Positions 36,499-44,598 of a DNA stretch of 64,000 nt are shown in pieces. The position numbers were made by a program, and so were the translations under genes. The DNA is from CAZGAH01 sp964523295 (lineage in GTDB: Bacteria > Desulfobacterota > Desulfovibrionia > Desulfovibrionales > Desulfovibrionaceae), in contig CAZGAH010000002.1 in assembly GCA_964523295.1 (NCBI GenBank), forward strand, positions 1-64,000, read 5' to 3'. Position 1 is the first letter of the stretch. Every line of letters starts with the position of its first letter. Under the pieces are notes generated by a model. It did not search any database and was not told where the DNA came from. It worked only from the letters and a program-made list of their open reading frames with translations.

Positions 36499-36631
36499 AT
36501 CCTATTTCAAGAACAAGACGCTCCAGAGGCCCAGGCACCAGTTTCGGAGGCTACGATCGTTCCTGTCGATATACGCCTTCTCAGACTCTGAGGTCCATGC
36601 CGGCCCAGGCCTCGATACGCCTGCACAGAGG

Positions 36632-37552
36632 TCATGCGCCTGCTGCCTCGCGATCGACCGGAGTCGGATAGATGTACCTGTTGACGCTGATCACCGGGCA
36701 GCTTGAGCGCAGGGAGACATGGGCCACGGTGGAGCCGAGAAAGGCCTTCTCAGGGTCGACCCCGGTGGAGTGGTGAGCCATGACCACCAGATCGGCGTCC
36801 TTGAACCGGGCGTACTTCAGTATCTCCACAAAGGGCTTGCCCTCCCAGACGTCGATGGAGGTGCTCCTGAGACCGTGGAACTGGGGCTGGAACTTTTTCT
36901 CCATGTCCTCACGGGTCCGCTTCAGGTAGTGCTCGATGTCCTGCTGGGACAACTCGGCCATGTCGCCCTCGCCGCCTATATCGAAGACATTGAAGACGTG
37001 CAGGGCCGAGTCGAACTCCCGGGCCATATTGCAGGCGAAGTTCAGGGCAAAGGCGGCCTGATGGGTAAAATCGGTGGCCATGACGATGTTGCGGAATTCG
37101 ACCTGCTTCTCAGGCTCGGCGCGCGAGACGATCATCACCGGGCAGCGGGCCTTCTGGCTGACTTTTTCCAGAGTGGAGCCGGCCATGCCCCAGACCTTCT
37201 GTCGCCTGTCGGCATCTGCCTGGGCGTGGGGACCCATGACGATCAGGTCCACGTTCTCGCGCCTGGCGTTGCGCAGTATCTCACTGTGGGGCAGGCCGGG
37301 TTCGACGATGATGGAGTAGCCCGGCAGCCTGTCCAGATCGCCCTTGAAGGCGCTCTCGATGTTGGCCTTTATCTTCTCCACCTCGCCTGAGGGCAGCAGG
37401 TGTCCCACAGAACCCCAGCCAGAGCTCATGACGCCCGGAGCGTGGAAGAGGCACACCCTGGCGTTCTGCTTTTTGGCAAGAGCCAGGGCCATCTCGGTTA
37501 CGCTTTCACTGACCTCCATCGGAGGAAGGCAAAGCAGTATTTTCTTGAACAT
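36632..37552 (-). CDS. Tandem universal stress protein (two Usp domains)
   Basis: 306 residues. Two Usp domains: residues 1-150 (MFKKILLCLPPMEVSESV, DLIVMGPHAQADADRR, GSTLEKVSQKARCPVMIVS) and 155-300 (FRNIVMATDFTHQAAFALNF, DLVVMAHHSTGVDPEKAFLGSTVAHVSLRSSCPVISV). The G-x9-G-x(S/T) nucleotide-binding motif is partly present in each. It follows tmcA by 47 bases and is probably the last gene of the tmc operon. Usp genes near tmc are common in Desulfovibrio. The start ATG 37552 begins the family pattern MFKKIL. Confidence 0.92.
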   Translation of the reverse strand: MFKKILLCLPPMEVSESVTEMALALAKKQNARVCLFHAPGVMSSGWGSVGHLLPSGEVEKIKANIESAFKGDLDRLPGYSIIVEPGLPHSEILRNARRENVDLIVMGPHAQADADRRQKVWGMAGSTLEKVSQKARCPVMIVSRAEPEKQVEFRNIVMATDFTHQAAFALNFACNMAREFDSALHVFNVFDIGGEGDMAELSQQDIEHYLKRTREDMEKKFQPQFHGLRSTSIDVWEGKPFVEILKYARFKDADLVVMAHHSTGVDPEKAFLGSTVAHVSLRSSCPVISVNRYIYPTPVDREAAGA

Positions 37553-37599
37553 TCTCCCCTCGCTTATGGATTCAATCCCGGGAAACAGCCCGTCCCGCG

Positions 37600-37989
37600 T
37601 CAGGGCCGGACGTGACACTCACCGCAGGTTATCGGTCCCTTGCCCTGTTTTTCATGGCAGCCCTTGCACTGCTGGTGAAAGGCATTAATCAGGCTGTGCC
37701 CCGTTTTGGCATCCTTGGGGTGACACTCGGCACAATCGGTACCCTCGGAGGATTCGCCCGGGACAATGACGCCGTTCTTGCCCGCGTGGTGGCAGACCAC
37801 ACAGTCGTTAAGACCAGCCTTCTCGTTGTGGGCATCGTGTTGGAACGAGGCCGCCGGTCGGGTAAGAGGACGGAGAGCCTTGGGCGCCAGCGTGGCCGGT
37901 TGCTCCTGGGAAAAAACGGGGGTGATCGTCAACAGTCCCATAACCACGGCGAGGGCGATCAGGGAACATAGCCTCCTGCGTTCGTTCAT
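37600..37989 (-). CDS. tmcA: Type II tetraheme cytochrome c3, TmcA
   Basis: 129 residues, periplasmic after a signal peptide (LIALAVVMGLLTITPVFS). Four CxxCH heme sites: CVVCH, CAECH, CKGCH and CGECH; extra His residues (HDAHNEKAG, HHAG) are likely axial ligands. It is the acidic type II cytochrome c3, which takes electrons from type I cytochrome c3 and passes them to the Tmc membrane complex, linking periplasmic hydrogen or formate oxidation to cytoplasmic reduction. Starts 4 bases after tmcB stops, so tightly coupled. Confidence 0.95.
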   Translation of the reverse strand: MNERRRLCSLIALAVVMGLLTITPVFSQEQPATLAPKALRPLTRPAASFQHDAHNEKAGLNDCVVCHHAGKNGVIVPGESSEGTDCAECHPKDAKTGHSLINAFHQQCKGCHEKQGKGPITCGECHVRP

Positions 37990-37993
37990 GTGC

Positions 37994-39325
37994 TCACACC
38001 CTTTGTTTTTCCATGCATTCGTAGATGATGTCGATGAAGAACTTCAGCTCCATGTTCAACTTGTAGTGGTGGATGACGTCCTCCAGGCCGCCATGACAGT
38101 TGTGGCACGGCGCAATGCAGATTTCGGCTCCGGTCGCTTCCAGCTGCTGGGCCTTTACCCGGTTGCTCCTGACCCGGGCGTTCTTGAATGGCGGGCCGCA
38201 ATTGATGACCCCGCCACCGGCGGCGCAGCAGTAGTTGTGCTCCCGGTTGGGCTGCATCTCGATGAGGTTGGAGCAGAATGCCCGGGCGACCTCCCGGGAT
38301 TTCTCCATCAGCCCCCTGCCCCTGATGATGTTGCAGGGATCGTGGAGCGTCACGGGACGGTCGATCTTTTTGCTCACGATCAGCTTGCCCTGGTCCAGCA
38401 GCTCCCAGTAGAACTCGATGGCGTGAATCACCGGGATGGGCATATGCTTCCAGCCCAGGGCCCGGTTACCCATATCGTAGACCGAGCGGAAGGCGTGGCC
38501 GCACTCGCCCATGACGATACGTTTGCAGTTCAAGCGCATGGCCGTCTCGAAATGCTGCCGTTTCAGCCGGCCCATCAGCTCGGTGTCCCCGGTGTACATG
38601 GCCATATCGCTGTTGTCCCAGCCCGGAGTCGCCGGCATGGTCCAGTCCACGCCGCACTCGTTCATGAGCACGGCAGCCTGGTTGATGAGCTGGGCTCGGA
38701 ACTTGGGCTCCGGCCCGATGACCGAGTACATGATCTCGGCCCCGTTTTTCTCCAAAGGGATGCGCAAGCCGGGAACCTCGTCCCTGCCCTCCTCCTCCTG
38801 CCACTGAAGGCTGTCGATCCACTCGTCTTCCTTGACCCACATCTGGTTCATGGTCGACGCGTGGCTGTGGGCCGTATCCTGGATGTACTTGGGGGTAACC
38901 CCGAGTTTGTGGCAGATGCGCCGCACCGTGAGCATGAGAAACGCCGTGTCTATGCCCAGGGGGCAGTACATCACGCATCGACGACACAGGTTGCACTCCG
39001 TGTAGGCCACGCGCGCAGCCCGGCCGAGTTCCTCGCGCGTCAGCCTGCCGTTCTTGTCCAGCATCAGCCACAGCGTCTGCCGGACCTTGCCCACGGGCGC
39101 GTAACGAGGGTCACCGTCGCGTGAGAGAAAAAAATGGCAGGCCTCGGCGCACATGCCGCAATGCACGCAGGCCTGGGTATACGCCTTCAGCCTGGCCACG
39201 CCCTCTGTGCGGAGAACAGCGTTGATCACGCTCTGGATCTTGTCCTCGTCAAGCCGGGCCAGGCCCTCGTCGAGCCCCTCGTCGGGGATCATCGTGTCGT
39301 CAATGTGCTGCTTGTGTTCGCTCAT
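37994..39325 (-). CDS. tmcB: TmcB, cytoplasmic iron-sulfur subunit
   Basis: 443 residues, HdrD-like. Two 4Fe-4S motifs near residues 52 and 110 (CVHCGMCAEAC, CNLCRRCVMYC) and two CCG domains: VMGECGHAFRSV near residue 250, HDPCNIIRGR near 310, then NYCCAAGGG and IAPCHNCHGGL near 345-390. It accepts or gives electrons at the cytoplasmic face of the Tmc complex. It is a close paralog of the selenoprotein at 26899, with Cys where that has TGA. GGAGCG precedes the ATG 39325; tmcC ends 17 bases upstream. Confidence 0.95.
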   Translation of the reverse strand: MSEHKQHIDDTMIPDEGLDEGLARLDEDKIQSVINAVLRTEGVARLKAYTQACVHCGMCAEACHFFLSRDGDPRYAPVGKVRQTLWLMLDKNGRLTREELGRAARVAYTECNLCRRCVMYCPLGIDTAFLMLTVRRICHKLGVTPKYIQDTAHSHASTMNQMWVKEDEWIDSLQWQEEEGRDEVPGLRIPLEKNGAEIMYSVIGPEPKFRAQLINQAAVLMNECGVDWTMPATPGWDNSDMAMYTGDTELMGRLKRQHFETAMRLNCKRIVMGECGHAFRSVYDMGNRALGWKHMPIPVIHAIEFYWELLDQGKLIVSKKIDRPVTLHDPCNIIRGRGLMEKSREVARAFCSNLIEMQPNREHNYCCAAGGGVINCGPPFKNARVRSNRVKAQQLEATGAEICIAPCHNCHGGLEDVIHHYKLNMELKFFIDIIYECMEKQRV

Positions 39326-39342
39326 CTGGTTCGCTCCGTGGG

Positions 39343-40002
39343 TCACCAATCCTTGGCGTGCCGCTGTCCCCCGAACTCGGAACCCATGTAGGCCCTGATC
39401 ATGGGGGCAAGAAGCATGTGGCTCAGCCTGGTGAACGGGACAGCGACGAGCGCGGCCTCGGACAGGAGGATATGGGCCAGGACCAGGAATGTGTAGTCGA
39501 AGAGTTGGTAATAGGCCAGGATGCCGGTCAGAAAAGGCAGCCCCACCAGGGCCAGCAGGACAAAGTCTCCGGCCGTAGTCACGTACCTGACCTCGGGCAG
39601 GCGCAGCCGCCTGGCGAGGAAGAACACACAACAGGCGATGACCAGGAGGGTCAGAACATCAGCCAGGTCCGACGGCAGCTCCCACAGGCGCAACCCAAAG
39701 GATTCGTTCAGCAACACCACGTGCGCCTGGAGAAAAACCGGGACCAGAAAAATGCAGATGTGAAAGGTGAACGTGGCCGCAGTCAAGAACGGATGCCTCC
39801 GCCAACTCCGGGCGACGTAGGGAACGAGCCACATGGCAATGGACCGGAATCCGTACTTGAAGCTGAAATAGTTCAGCGGCATGGGGTCCTTTGCCGCGGT
39901 CAGCCACAGCAGATGCACGAACCTGATCGCAAGTCCGACAAAGAACACACCAAAGGCGAACCATGCCAAAGGCCCGGCCGCCAGGTCGTATAACCAATGC
40001 AT
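39343..40002 (-). CDS. tmcC: TmcC, membrane cytochrome b-like subunit
   Basis: 219 residues with about five TM helices (LAWFAFGVFFVGLAIRFVHL, FLTAATFTFHICIFLVPVFL, VLTLLVIACCVFFLARRL, FVLLALVGLPFLTGILAYYQ, FLVLAHILLSEAALVAVPF). It is related to the gamma-subunit / NarI-like b-type cytochromes; TM histidines (FHICI, LVLAH) may bind heme. It anchors TmcB and passes electrons across the membrane. Start ATG 40002 behind GGAGGAAGGGG. Middle of the tmcDCBA operon. Confidence 0.93.
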   Translation of the reverse strand: MHWLYDLAAGPLAWFAFGVFFVGLAIRFVHLLWLTAAKDPMPLNYFSFKYGFRSIAMWLVPYVARSWRRHPFLTAATFTFHICIFLVPVFLQAHVVLLNESFGLRLWELPSDLADVLTLLVIACCVFFLARRLRLPEVRYVTTAGDFVLLALVGLPFLTGILAYYQLFDYTFLVLAHILLSEAALVAVPFTRLSHMLLAPMIRAYMGSEFGGQRHAKDW

Positions 40003-40016
40003 TACCCCTTCCTCCC

Positions 40017-41279
40017 TTACAGCTCGCTGACCGGCGCGACAATGCGGGTGTACTTCTGCCTGACCAGGGCCCGAAGGAGCAGCAGGCTTCCGTCGGGGCT
40101 GAAGGTCGGATCCCACAACTGGTCGAACTGCCGCTTGTGCTCCTGGCCATCGACCAGCACCGTGTACTGTTTCCCGGGCTTCTCCACCTTCACGGCCACG
40201 CGCCTGGAATCCGGACTGAAAACCGGCTGCCAGGCCATCTCGTACGCGCCGGGCCACATCACGCCGTCCACCATCACCGACCACTTGTCCCCGTTTTTGC
40301 CCACCACCGCGGCGCGTCGACCATCCGGGCTCACGGTCAAGCCCGTGGCCAGGCTGGTGAAACAGGGCTTCCAGGGGACGCCGTCCACTGCGACGGTCCA
40401 TTTGCCAAACGTCGGGGCCACGACGGCGAAGAGTCTGTCCCCGCCGGGCGAAAACCGCTGCCCCCAGACCTGGGCGAACCTGGCCGGCCAGATCAGCTTC
40501 CCGTCCTCGGCCATGCCCCAGGCACCGCCCGTGCGCACCGGCGCGACGACCTTGCCTGTCGCGGGGTTGAAGCACGGCTCCCAGACGCACTGGAATTTCT
40601 CTGTCCAGGGCTCCCCGTCCACGGCAATCGTGTAGTCATACAGCGAGAGACGCGTCTGCACGGCCACGCCCTGGCCAGCGGGATCGAAGACCGGGGTCCA
40701 GACATTGACGAACCGGGAAGCCCAGGCCTTGCCGTTCACGGCCACGGAGAAACAGCCCTCCTGGAACTTGCGGATGTCCGCCTGGGGGAACGTCTCGACC
40801 TGGACCGCTGCGGCCGTAGCCTTGCCGTCCGGAGCGATGGCGAAGTTGTTTGCGTTGGGATACAGTTCATCCCAGGCCACGCCGTTGAGGACCATGCCGT
40901 AGCGCATCTCTTGCTGTGCTGAGACGGCTACGCCCTCGCCGGCCGCGCTGAACAGGGGATTCCAGAGAAAATCATAGCTGTCGGGCCAGGCCTCGCCGTC
41001 CACGGCCATGGCCCAGGTCCCGTCCTTTTGGACCAGAGCGGTCAGTCGACCGTCCGGGGCGTAGCGCAGGTAATATATCTTGTCGTAAAAGTCGTCCCAC
41101 AGTTCCCCGCTGACACACACGCCCGCCGCGGTCTCGTCGACGATCACGCTGGTGGCGATTTTTTCCCCGTCAGGGCTCGGGGCAATCTCCTCCAGCCACT
41201 CGTAGACCTTGGCGCAGTGTATCAGGTCCCAGATGACGCGACGCCCCGGGGTCCAGTCCCACTCCGAGGTGTGATTCAT
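40017..41279 (-). CDS. tmcD: TmcD, tryptophan-rich beta-propeller-like protein
   Basis: 420 residues, Trp-rich and made of repeated blades of the type VDGxxW...F...W.P.FSPDGxxVAV (for example MAVDGEAWPDSYDFLWNPLF, IAVDGEPWTEKFQCVWEPCF, VMVDGVMWPGAYEMAWQPVF). This is the fourth known subunit of the Tmc complex, a cytoplasmic protein of unclear role. The number of repeats (about eight) and lack of a signal peptide fit. Its ATG overlaps the stop of a 35-residue ORF (41276-41279, ATGA). Confidence 0.92.
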   Translation of the reverse strand: MNHTSEWDWTPGRRVIWDLIHCAKVYEWLEEIAPSPDGEKIATSVIVDETAAGVCVSGELWDDFYDKIYYLRYAPDGRLTALVQKDGTWAMAVDGEAWPDSYDFLWNPLFSAAGEGVAVSAQQEMRYGMVLNGVAWDELYPNANNFAIAPDGKATAAAVQVETFPQADIRKFQEGCFSVAVNGKAWASRFVNVWTPVFDPAGQGVAVQTRLSLYDYTIAVDGEPWTEKFQCVWEPCFNPATGKVVAPVRTGGAWGMAEDGKLIWPARFAQVWGQRFSPGGDRLFAVVAPTFGKWTVAVDGVPWKPCFTSLATGLTVSPDGRRAAVVGKNGDKWSVMVDGVMWPGAYEMAWQPVFSPDSRRVAVKVEKPGKQYTVLVDGQEHKRQFDQLWDPTFSPDGSLLLLRALVRQKYTRIVAPVSEL

Positions 41280-41383
41280 GACAGGCCTCTCCGGGTCCGG
41301 ACGTTTTCCATAAATCTGTAAAGATTATAGGCCATTGAAGCGAACTCCCGGCAATTGATTCTGATGACGTACTTTTTATCCAC
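41276..41383 (-). CDS. Putative 35-residue leader protein of the tmc operon
   Basis: GTG start at 41383 behind GAGGAGG with five-base spacing; the product ends in RTRRGLS and its TGA overlaps the tmcD ATG, implying translational coupling. The peptide (VDKKYVIRINCREFASMAY, then NLYRFMENVRTRRGLS) is basic and amphipathic; no family recognised. It lies downstream of the promoter at 41407. It could be a small regulatory or accessory protein of the Tmc complex, or simply a leader. Confidence 0.45.
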   Translation of the reverse strand: MDKKYVIRINCREFASMAYNLYRFMENVRTRRGLS

Positions 41384-41406
41384 CTCGGCCTCCTCGTTTT
41401 GGGGGC

Positions 41407-41434
41407 ACTATACCAAAGACGATCGGAAAGACAA
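41407..41434 (-). promoter_or_regulatory. Probable sigma-70 promoter of the tmc operon
   Basis: Minus strand TTGTCT (41434-41429), 16-base spacer, TATAGT (41412-41407). The leader to tmcD is about 120 bases and includes the small ORF at 41276-41383. Confidence 0.55.
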
Positions 41435-41527
41435 GAAAAAAAATAAACTAAAAGGATATGAATTGCGACACGCACTTCATCGGACAACAAGTCCACGGGC
41501 GTGCCTGGTCCGGTTGCCTCTACCGGG

Positions 41528-42307
41528 TCAGGCAGGCAGTCCGGCCATTGCGGCACACAGCCTGTCTATCGTCGAGGACTCGGGCAGGCCGAGGACCGAG
41601 CCGGAGTCCAGTTGTCGCTGGCGGAGCGTGTCGAGAACGGGCACGGTCAGAACCGTATCCGGCAGTCCGGCCAGGCCGGGCAACGGCGGCGCCGTCGGGC
41701 CGGAGCAACGATTCAAGACCAGCATCTGTCTGGTCAGACCAAGGTCGCCGGCCAGCCTGCCGGTTTCCGCCGCGACTTCAAGTGAACGGAGGCTGGGCTC
41801 GCTGACCACAATCAGTCCGTCGACGTGGGCAATCGTTCCTCTCCCAAGATGCTCGACGCCGGCTTCGAGATCGACGACGACCCATTCCCCTCGTTGGCAA
41901 ATGATGTGCGCGAGCACCGCCTTGAGCAGTGCGTTGGCCGCGCAGGCGCAGCCGCCCCCTGCGCCGGGCGTCAGGCCCATGACCAGCAGCCGTTTTTCGC
42001 CGGCAGTCGCGCCAGGGAGCGGAGGTCCTCCCAGGGGCAACGGTCGCGAGAGCATCTCCGGTATATCCGAGACCTCCGGATTGAGCCTGAGACACCCCTG
42101 ACCGATACGCTCGCGTACGATATCTTCGCGCCCGGCGAGCGGTTCAGGCAGTTCCGAACGTGAAAGTCCGCAGGCCTGCCCCAGCGACAGCGCCGTATCC
42201 GCATCTACCATCCAGACGGTACGGCCGCTTCTCGCCAGATAGTCGCCCATCCAGGCGGCAAGCGTCGTTTTTCCGGCTCCCCCCTTTCCAGCAAAGGCAA
42301 TTTTCAT
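41528..42307 (-). CDS. cooC: CO dehydrogenase maturation ATPase
   Basis: 259 residues, MinD/NifH-type P-loop ATPase that inserts nickel into CooS. The deviant Walker A is GKGGAGKTTLAAW near residue 7; a Walker B-like region is WVVVDLEAGVEHLGRG; a CxC pair (GGCACAANAL) at about residues 113-115 fits the dimer metal-binding cysteines of CooC. The last third has VLNRCSGPTAPPL. It follows cooS by 48 bases, forming cooS-cooC. Confidence 0.93.
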   Translation of the reverse strand: MKIAFAGKGGAGKTTLAAWMGDYLARSGRTVWMVDADTALSLGQACGLSRSELPEPLAGREDIVRERIGQGCLRLNPEVSDIPEMLSRPLPLGGPPLPGATAGEKRLLVMGLTPGAGGGCACAANALLKAVLAHIICQRGEWVVVDLEAGVEHLGRGTIAHVDGLIVVSEPSLRSLEVAAETGRLAGDLGLTRQMLVLNRCSGPTAPPLPGLAGLPDTVLTVPVLDTLRQRQLDSGSVLGLPESSTIDRLCAAMAGLPA

Positions 42308-42355
42308 CGTTCCTCCAAAGGACGTGGGGCCGGGAGTCCCGGCCCCTGATACCGT

Positions 42356-44248
42356 TCAGATCGTCAAGCCCAGCGCCTCGCGCCTGGTATTTATCCTGGC
42401 GATAAGCAATGCCGCAGCAGCGAGCGGGTCGGATTCGACCGCGAACGAAGCGCCCACAACGTTTTCAAGACCCCCAAGCGCCAGCCCGGTTACCACCGCG
42501 CTGCCCAGAATGTGCGGCGGCAACCCGAGATGGGTGTAAACACCGCTGGATACGGCGTAGAGGCCGATGGCAGCCGCCTTTTCGGAATGCCATTCCGGAG
42601 CACTGGCCACGACCGGAAGGTCGCTGATGTCGAGTCCAAGTTCTTTTGCCAACAGCCCGCAGAGCTGGATGATCCGGGAATTGTCCACGCAGCTGCCGAC
42701 ATGCAACACGGGCGGGATGCCCAAGGACCGGCACACGCCGCCCAGGCCCTCCCCGGCCAGGGACGCCGCGCCAGCCTGCATGAGCCCTGCCTTGCCCATG
42801 GCCACGGTTGCGCACCCGGTCACGAGCACAAGGATGTTCGCCTTGATGAGTTCGCTGGCCAGCGTGACATGCGCGGAGTCATGCTTGATTTTGGGGTTGT
42901 TGCAGCCGACGATAGCCGCGACGCCCCGGATTGCGCCCGATGTGATGGCAGCGACAAGCGGCGCGAGCGTGCCTCCCAGCGCAGTCACGATGGCCTCGTT
43001 GGAAAACCCGGTGAACATCTCCACCGGCTCGCACGGGATGTCCACCCGGTCGGGCTGCCGTTCGCCAAAGGCGGCAATAGCCATGGCGACAACCTCGCGG
43101 GCTTTGATACGGGCATTGGCGAGGGTAAAATCGATGTGAACGCCTCCAGGATAGCGGGCCTTCTCCGAGGTGCTTACAAATCGCGTATGATAGCAGTGGG
43201 CGACCTGAACCAGCGAGGGCATGATGCACTGGTAATCGACCACCATCAGTTCCACCGCGCCGGTGATGATGGCCAGCTCGCTCATCAGGTGGTTGCCTGC
43301 CATAGCCATGCCCTGACGCATAAGCAGTTCGTTGCCCGTACAGCATAACCCGGCGACATTGATGCCCGCGGCGCCCGCCTGTCGGGCCTGTTCTATCATT
43401 TCCGGATCAAGGGCGGCGGCCAGAATCATCTCCGACACGATCGGGCTGTGCCCATGCACGAGAATGTTCACATGGGATTCCTTGAGAGCGCCAAGATTCA
43501 CCATGGTGACACGGGGCTCAGGCGTCCCGAAAAGGATATCCGAGAGTTCTGTGGCGACGGAAGAACCGCCCCAACCGTCAGACAATGCCGTCCGCGCCGC
43601 GTGAAGCAGGATCGAAACCGGATCGCAATCCACGCCAATGTGCGTGCGGTGCATCATCTCGACGACCTCGCGATCGATCCCGCGTGGTGTGATTCCGAGC
43701 GTTTTCCAGCAGTTCAGCCGCTTTTCCGGCACCCTCCCCAAAAAAGACAGCGCACCCGACCGGCTCCCATAGTCCTGGTAGAGTCTGTCGGCGAGTGCGG
43801 CTGCCAGCTCGCGGACAGACCTGTCCGCCGTTGGCAGCCCCAGTTCTTCGCAGATGCGCCGCAATTTCCCTTCGTCGCGGACGACATAATCCTCGACTTC
43901 CCCTCTTCCGACCGCAGCTAACGTTTCAAGCAGATCACGGCCGTGGTCCGAATGCGCGGAGGCTCCCGCGGCAACAAAACGGCCGAAATTACGCGCAACC
44001 GTCAGGTCGGCGTCAGCGCCGCAGATGCCGCGAGTTTTCTTCGGACCGCGTGGGTTGATGCTGCACGGCCCCATGGTGCATTTGGCGCACGAAAGCCCCT
44101 GTTCACAAAATTTGCATTGCACCTTGTGCTCTGCCAGGCGATCCCAGATGGTGGGCGTACCGTCCGCTTTGGCCTTGACGAGCATCCGCTGTGCGTCCTC
44201 CCAGATCGAATACGCTTCCATTCCTGTTGCCTCGTGTTCCCTGTTCAT
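42356..44248 (-). CDS. cooS: Anaerobic carbon-monoxide dehydrogenase, catalytic subunit
   Basis: 630 residues, Ni-Fe CODH that oxidises CO to CO2. N-terminal cluster cysteines: C45 and C48 (QCKFC, D-cluster), then C54, C57, C62 and C76 (SCAKCTMGPC ... GICGAD, B-cluster). The CX2C D-cluster type, known from D. vulgaris CODH, is associated with a [2Fe-2S] site. C-cluster ligands are present: HIGVDCDP (His), GLCCTGNELLMR, VGCNNPKIKHD, VTGCATVAMGKAGLM and HVGSCVDNSR. The ATG 44248 has GGAGGAG. Probably regulated by the CooA site at 44344. Full length. Confidence 0.97.
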   Translation of the reverse strand: MNREHEATGMEAYSIWEDAQRMLVKAKADGTPTIWDRLAEHKVQCKFCEQGLSCAKCTMGPCSINPRGPKKTRGICGADADLTVARNFGRFVAAGASAHSDHGRDLLETLAAVGRGEVEDYVVRDEGKLRRICEELGLPTADRSVRELAAALADRLYQDYGSRSGALSFLGRVPEKRLNCWKTLGITPRGIDREVVEMMHRTHIGVDCDPVSILLHAARTALSDGWGGSSVATELSDILFGTPEPRVTMVNLGALKESHVNILVHGHSPIVSEMILAAALDPEMIEQARQAGAAGINVAGLCCTGNELLMRQGMAMAGNHLMSELAIITGAVELMVVDYQCIMPSLVQVAHCYHTRFVSTSEKARYPGGVHIDFTLANARIKAREVVAMAIAAFGERQPDRVDIPCEPVEMFTGFSNEAIVTALGGTLAPLVAAITSGAIRGVAAIVGCNNPKIKHDSAHVTLASELIKANILVLVTGCATVAMGKAGLMQAGAASLAGEGLGGVCRSLGIPPVLHVGSCVDNSRIIQLCGLLAKELGLDISDLPVVASAPEWHSEKAAAIGLYAVSSGVYTHLGLPPHILGSAVVTGLALGGLENVVGASFAVESDPLAAAALLIARINTRREALGLTI

Positions 44249-44343
44249 ACGCGCTCCTCCCTGCAATACGTTGCCGTGCGTGTCCGCTGACAATTCAGCT
44301 TCAGCCAGATTTGACCAGGCTAGTCCCGCCAGACGAACAAAAC

Positions 44344-44359
44344 TGTCGGCAAGCCGACA
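44344..44359. promoter_or_regulatory. CooA-type operator upstream of cooS
   Basis: TGTCGGCAAGCCGACA is a perfect palindrome (TGTCGGC-N2-GCCGACA) 96-111 bases before the cooS ATG. It matches the CooA site I recall for Desulfovibrio. The CooA-like gene at 35647 is the natural partner. Confidence 0.75.
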
Positions 44360-44508
44360 AATCGACAAAAAAATCCGCCGGGTGCGCGATAATCGACGCA
44401 GTGGCTTCGAACTCCGCGTACATAACAATCTCGCGCGGCGGCTCACGGTACGCAGCCCGGGACGCCCAGACACGGCATCTTGTTTTCTTGCAGGACACGG
44501 TGCATACT

Positions 44509-44524
44509 GTTGCAAAGCTGCAAC
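44509..44524. promoter_or_regulatory. GTTGCA-N4-TGCAAC palindrome upstream of the sigma-54 activator
   Basis: GTTGCAAAGCTGCAAC has the same arms and spacer as the activator sites at 28362-28377. It lies 75-90 bases before the ATG of the sigma-54 activator at 44599. Possibly autoregulation. Confidence 0.65.
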
Positions 44525-44598
44525 CTGACCGGGCGCGAGGCAGCAACGGGCGCTTCCGCCGCCTGTTTTCGCGCACGCGGCGGACCGAGGAGGAGGCC

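Noticed and set aside
44249..44345. Sigma-54 promoter for cooS (GGCAACGTATTGC)
   Set aside because: GG and GC are nine bases apart rather than ten, which abolishes -24/-12 recognition.
44525..44590. Sigma-54 promoter for the activator gene
   Set aside because: A GG-N10-GC pair exists but the flanking bases do not match TGGCAC/TTGC, and such pairs are common by chance at this GC content.
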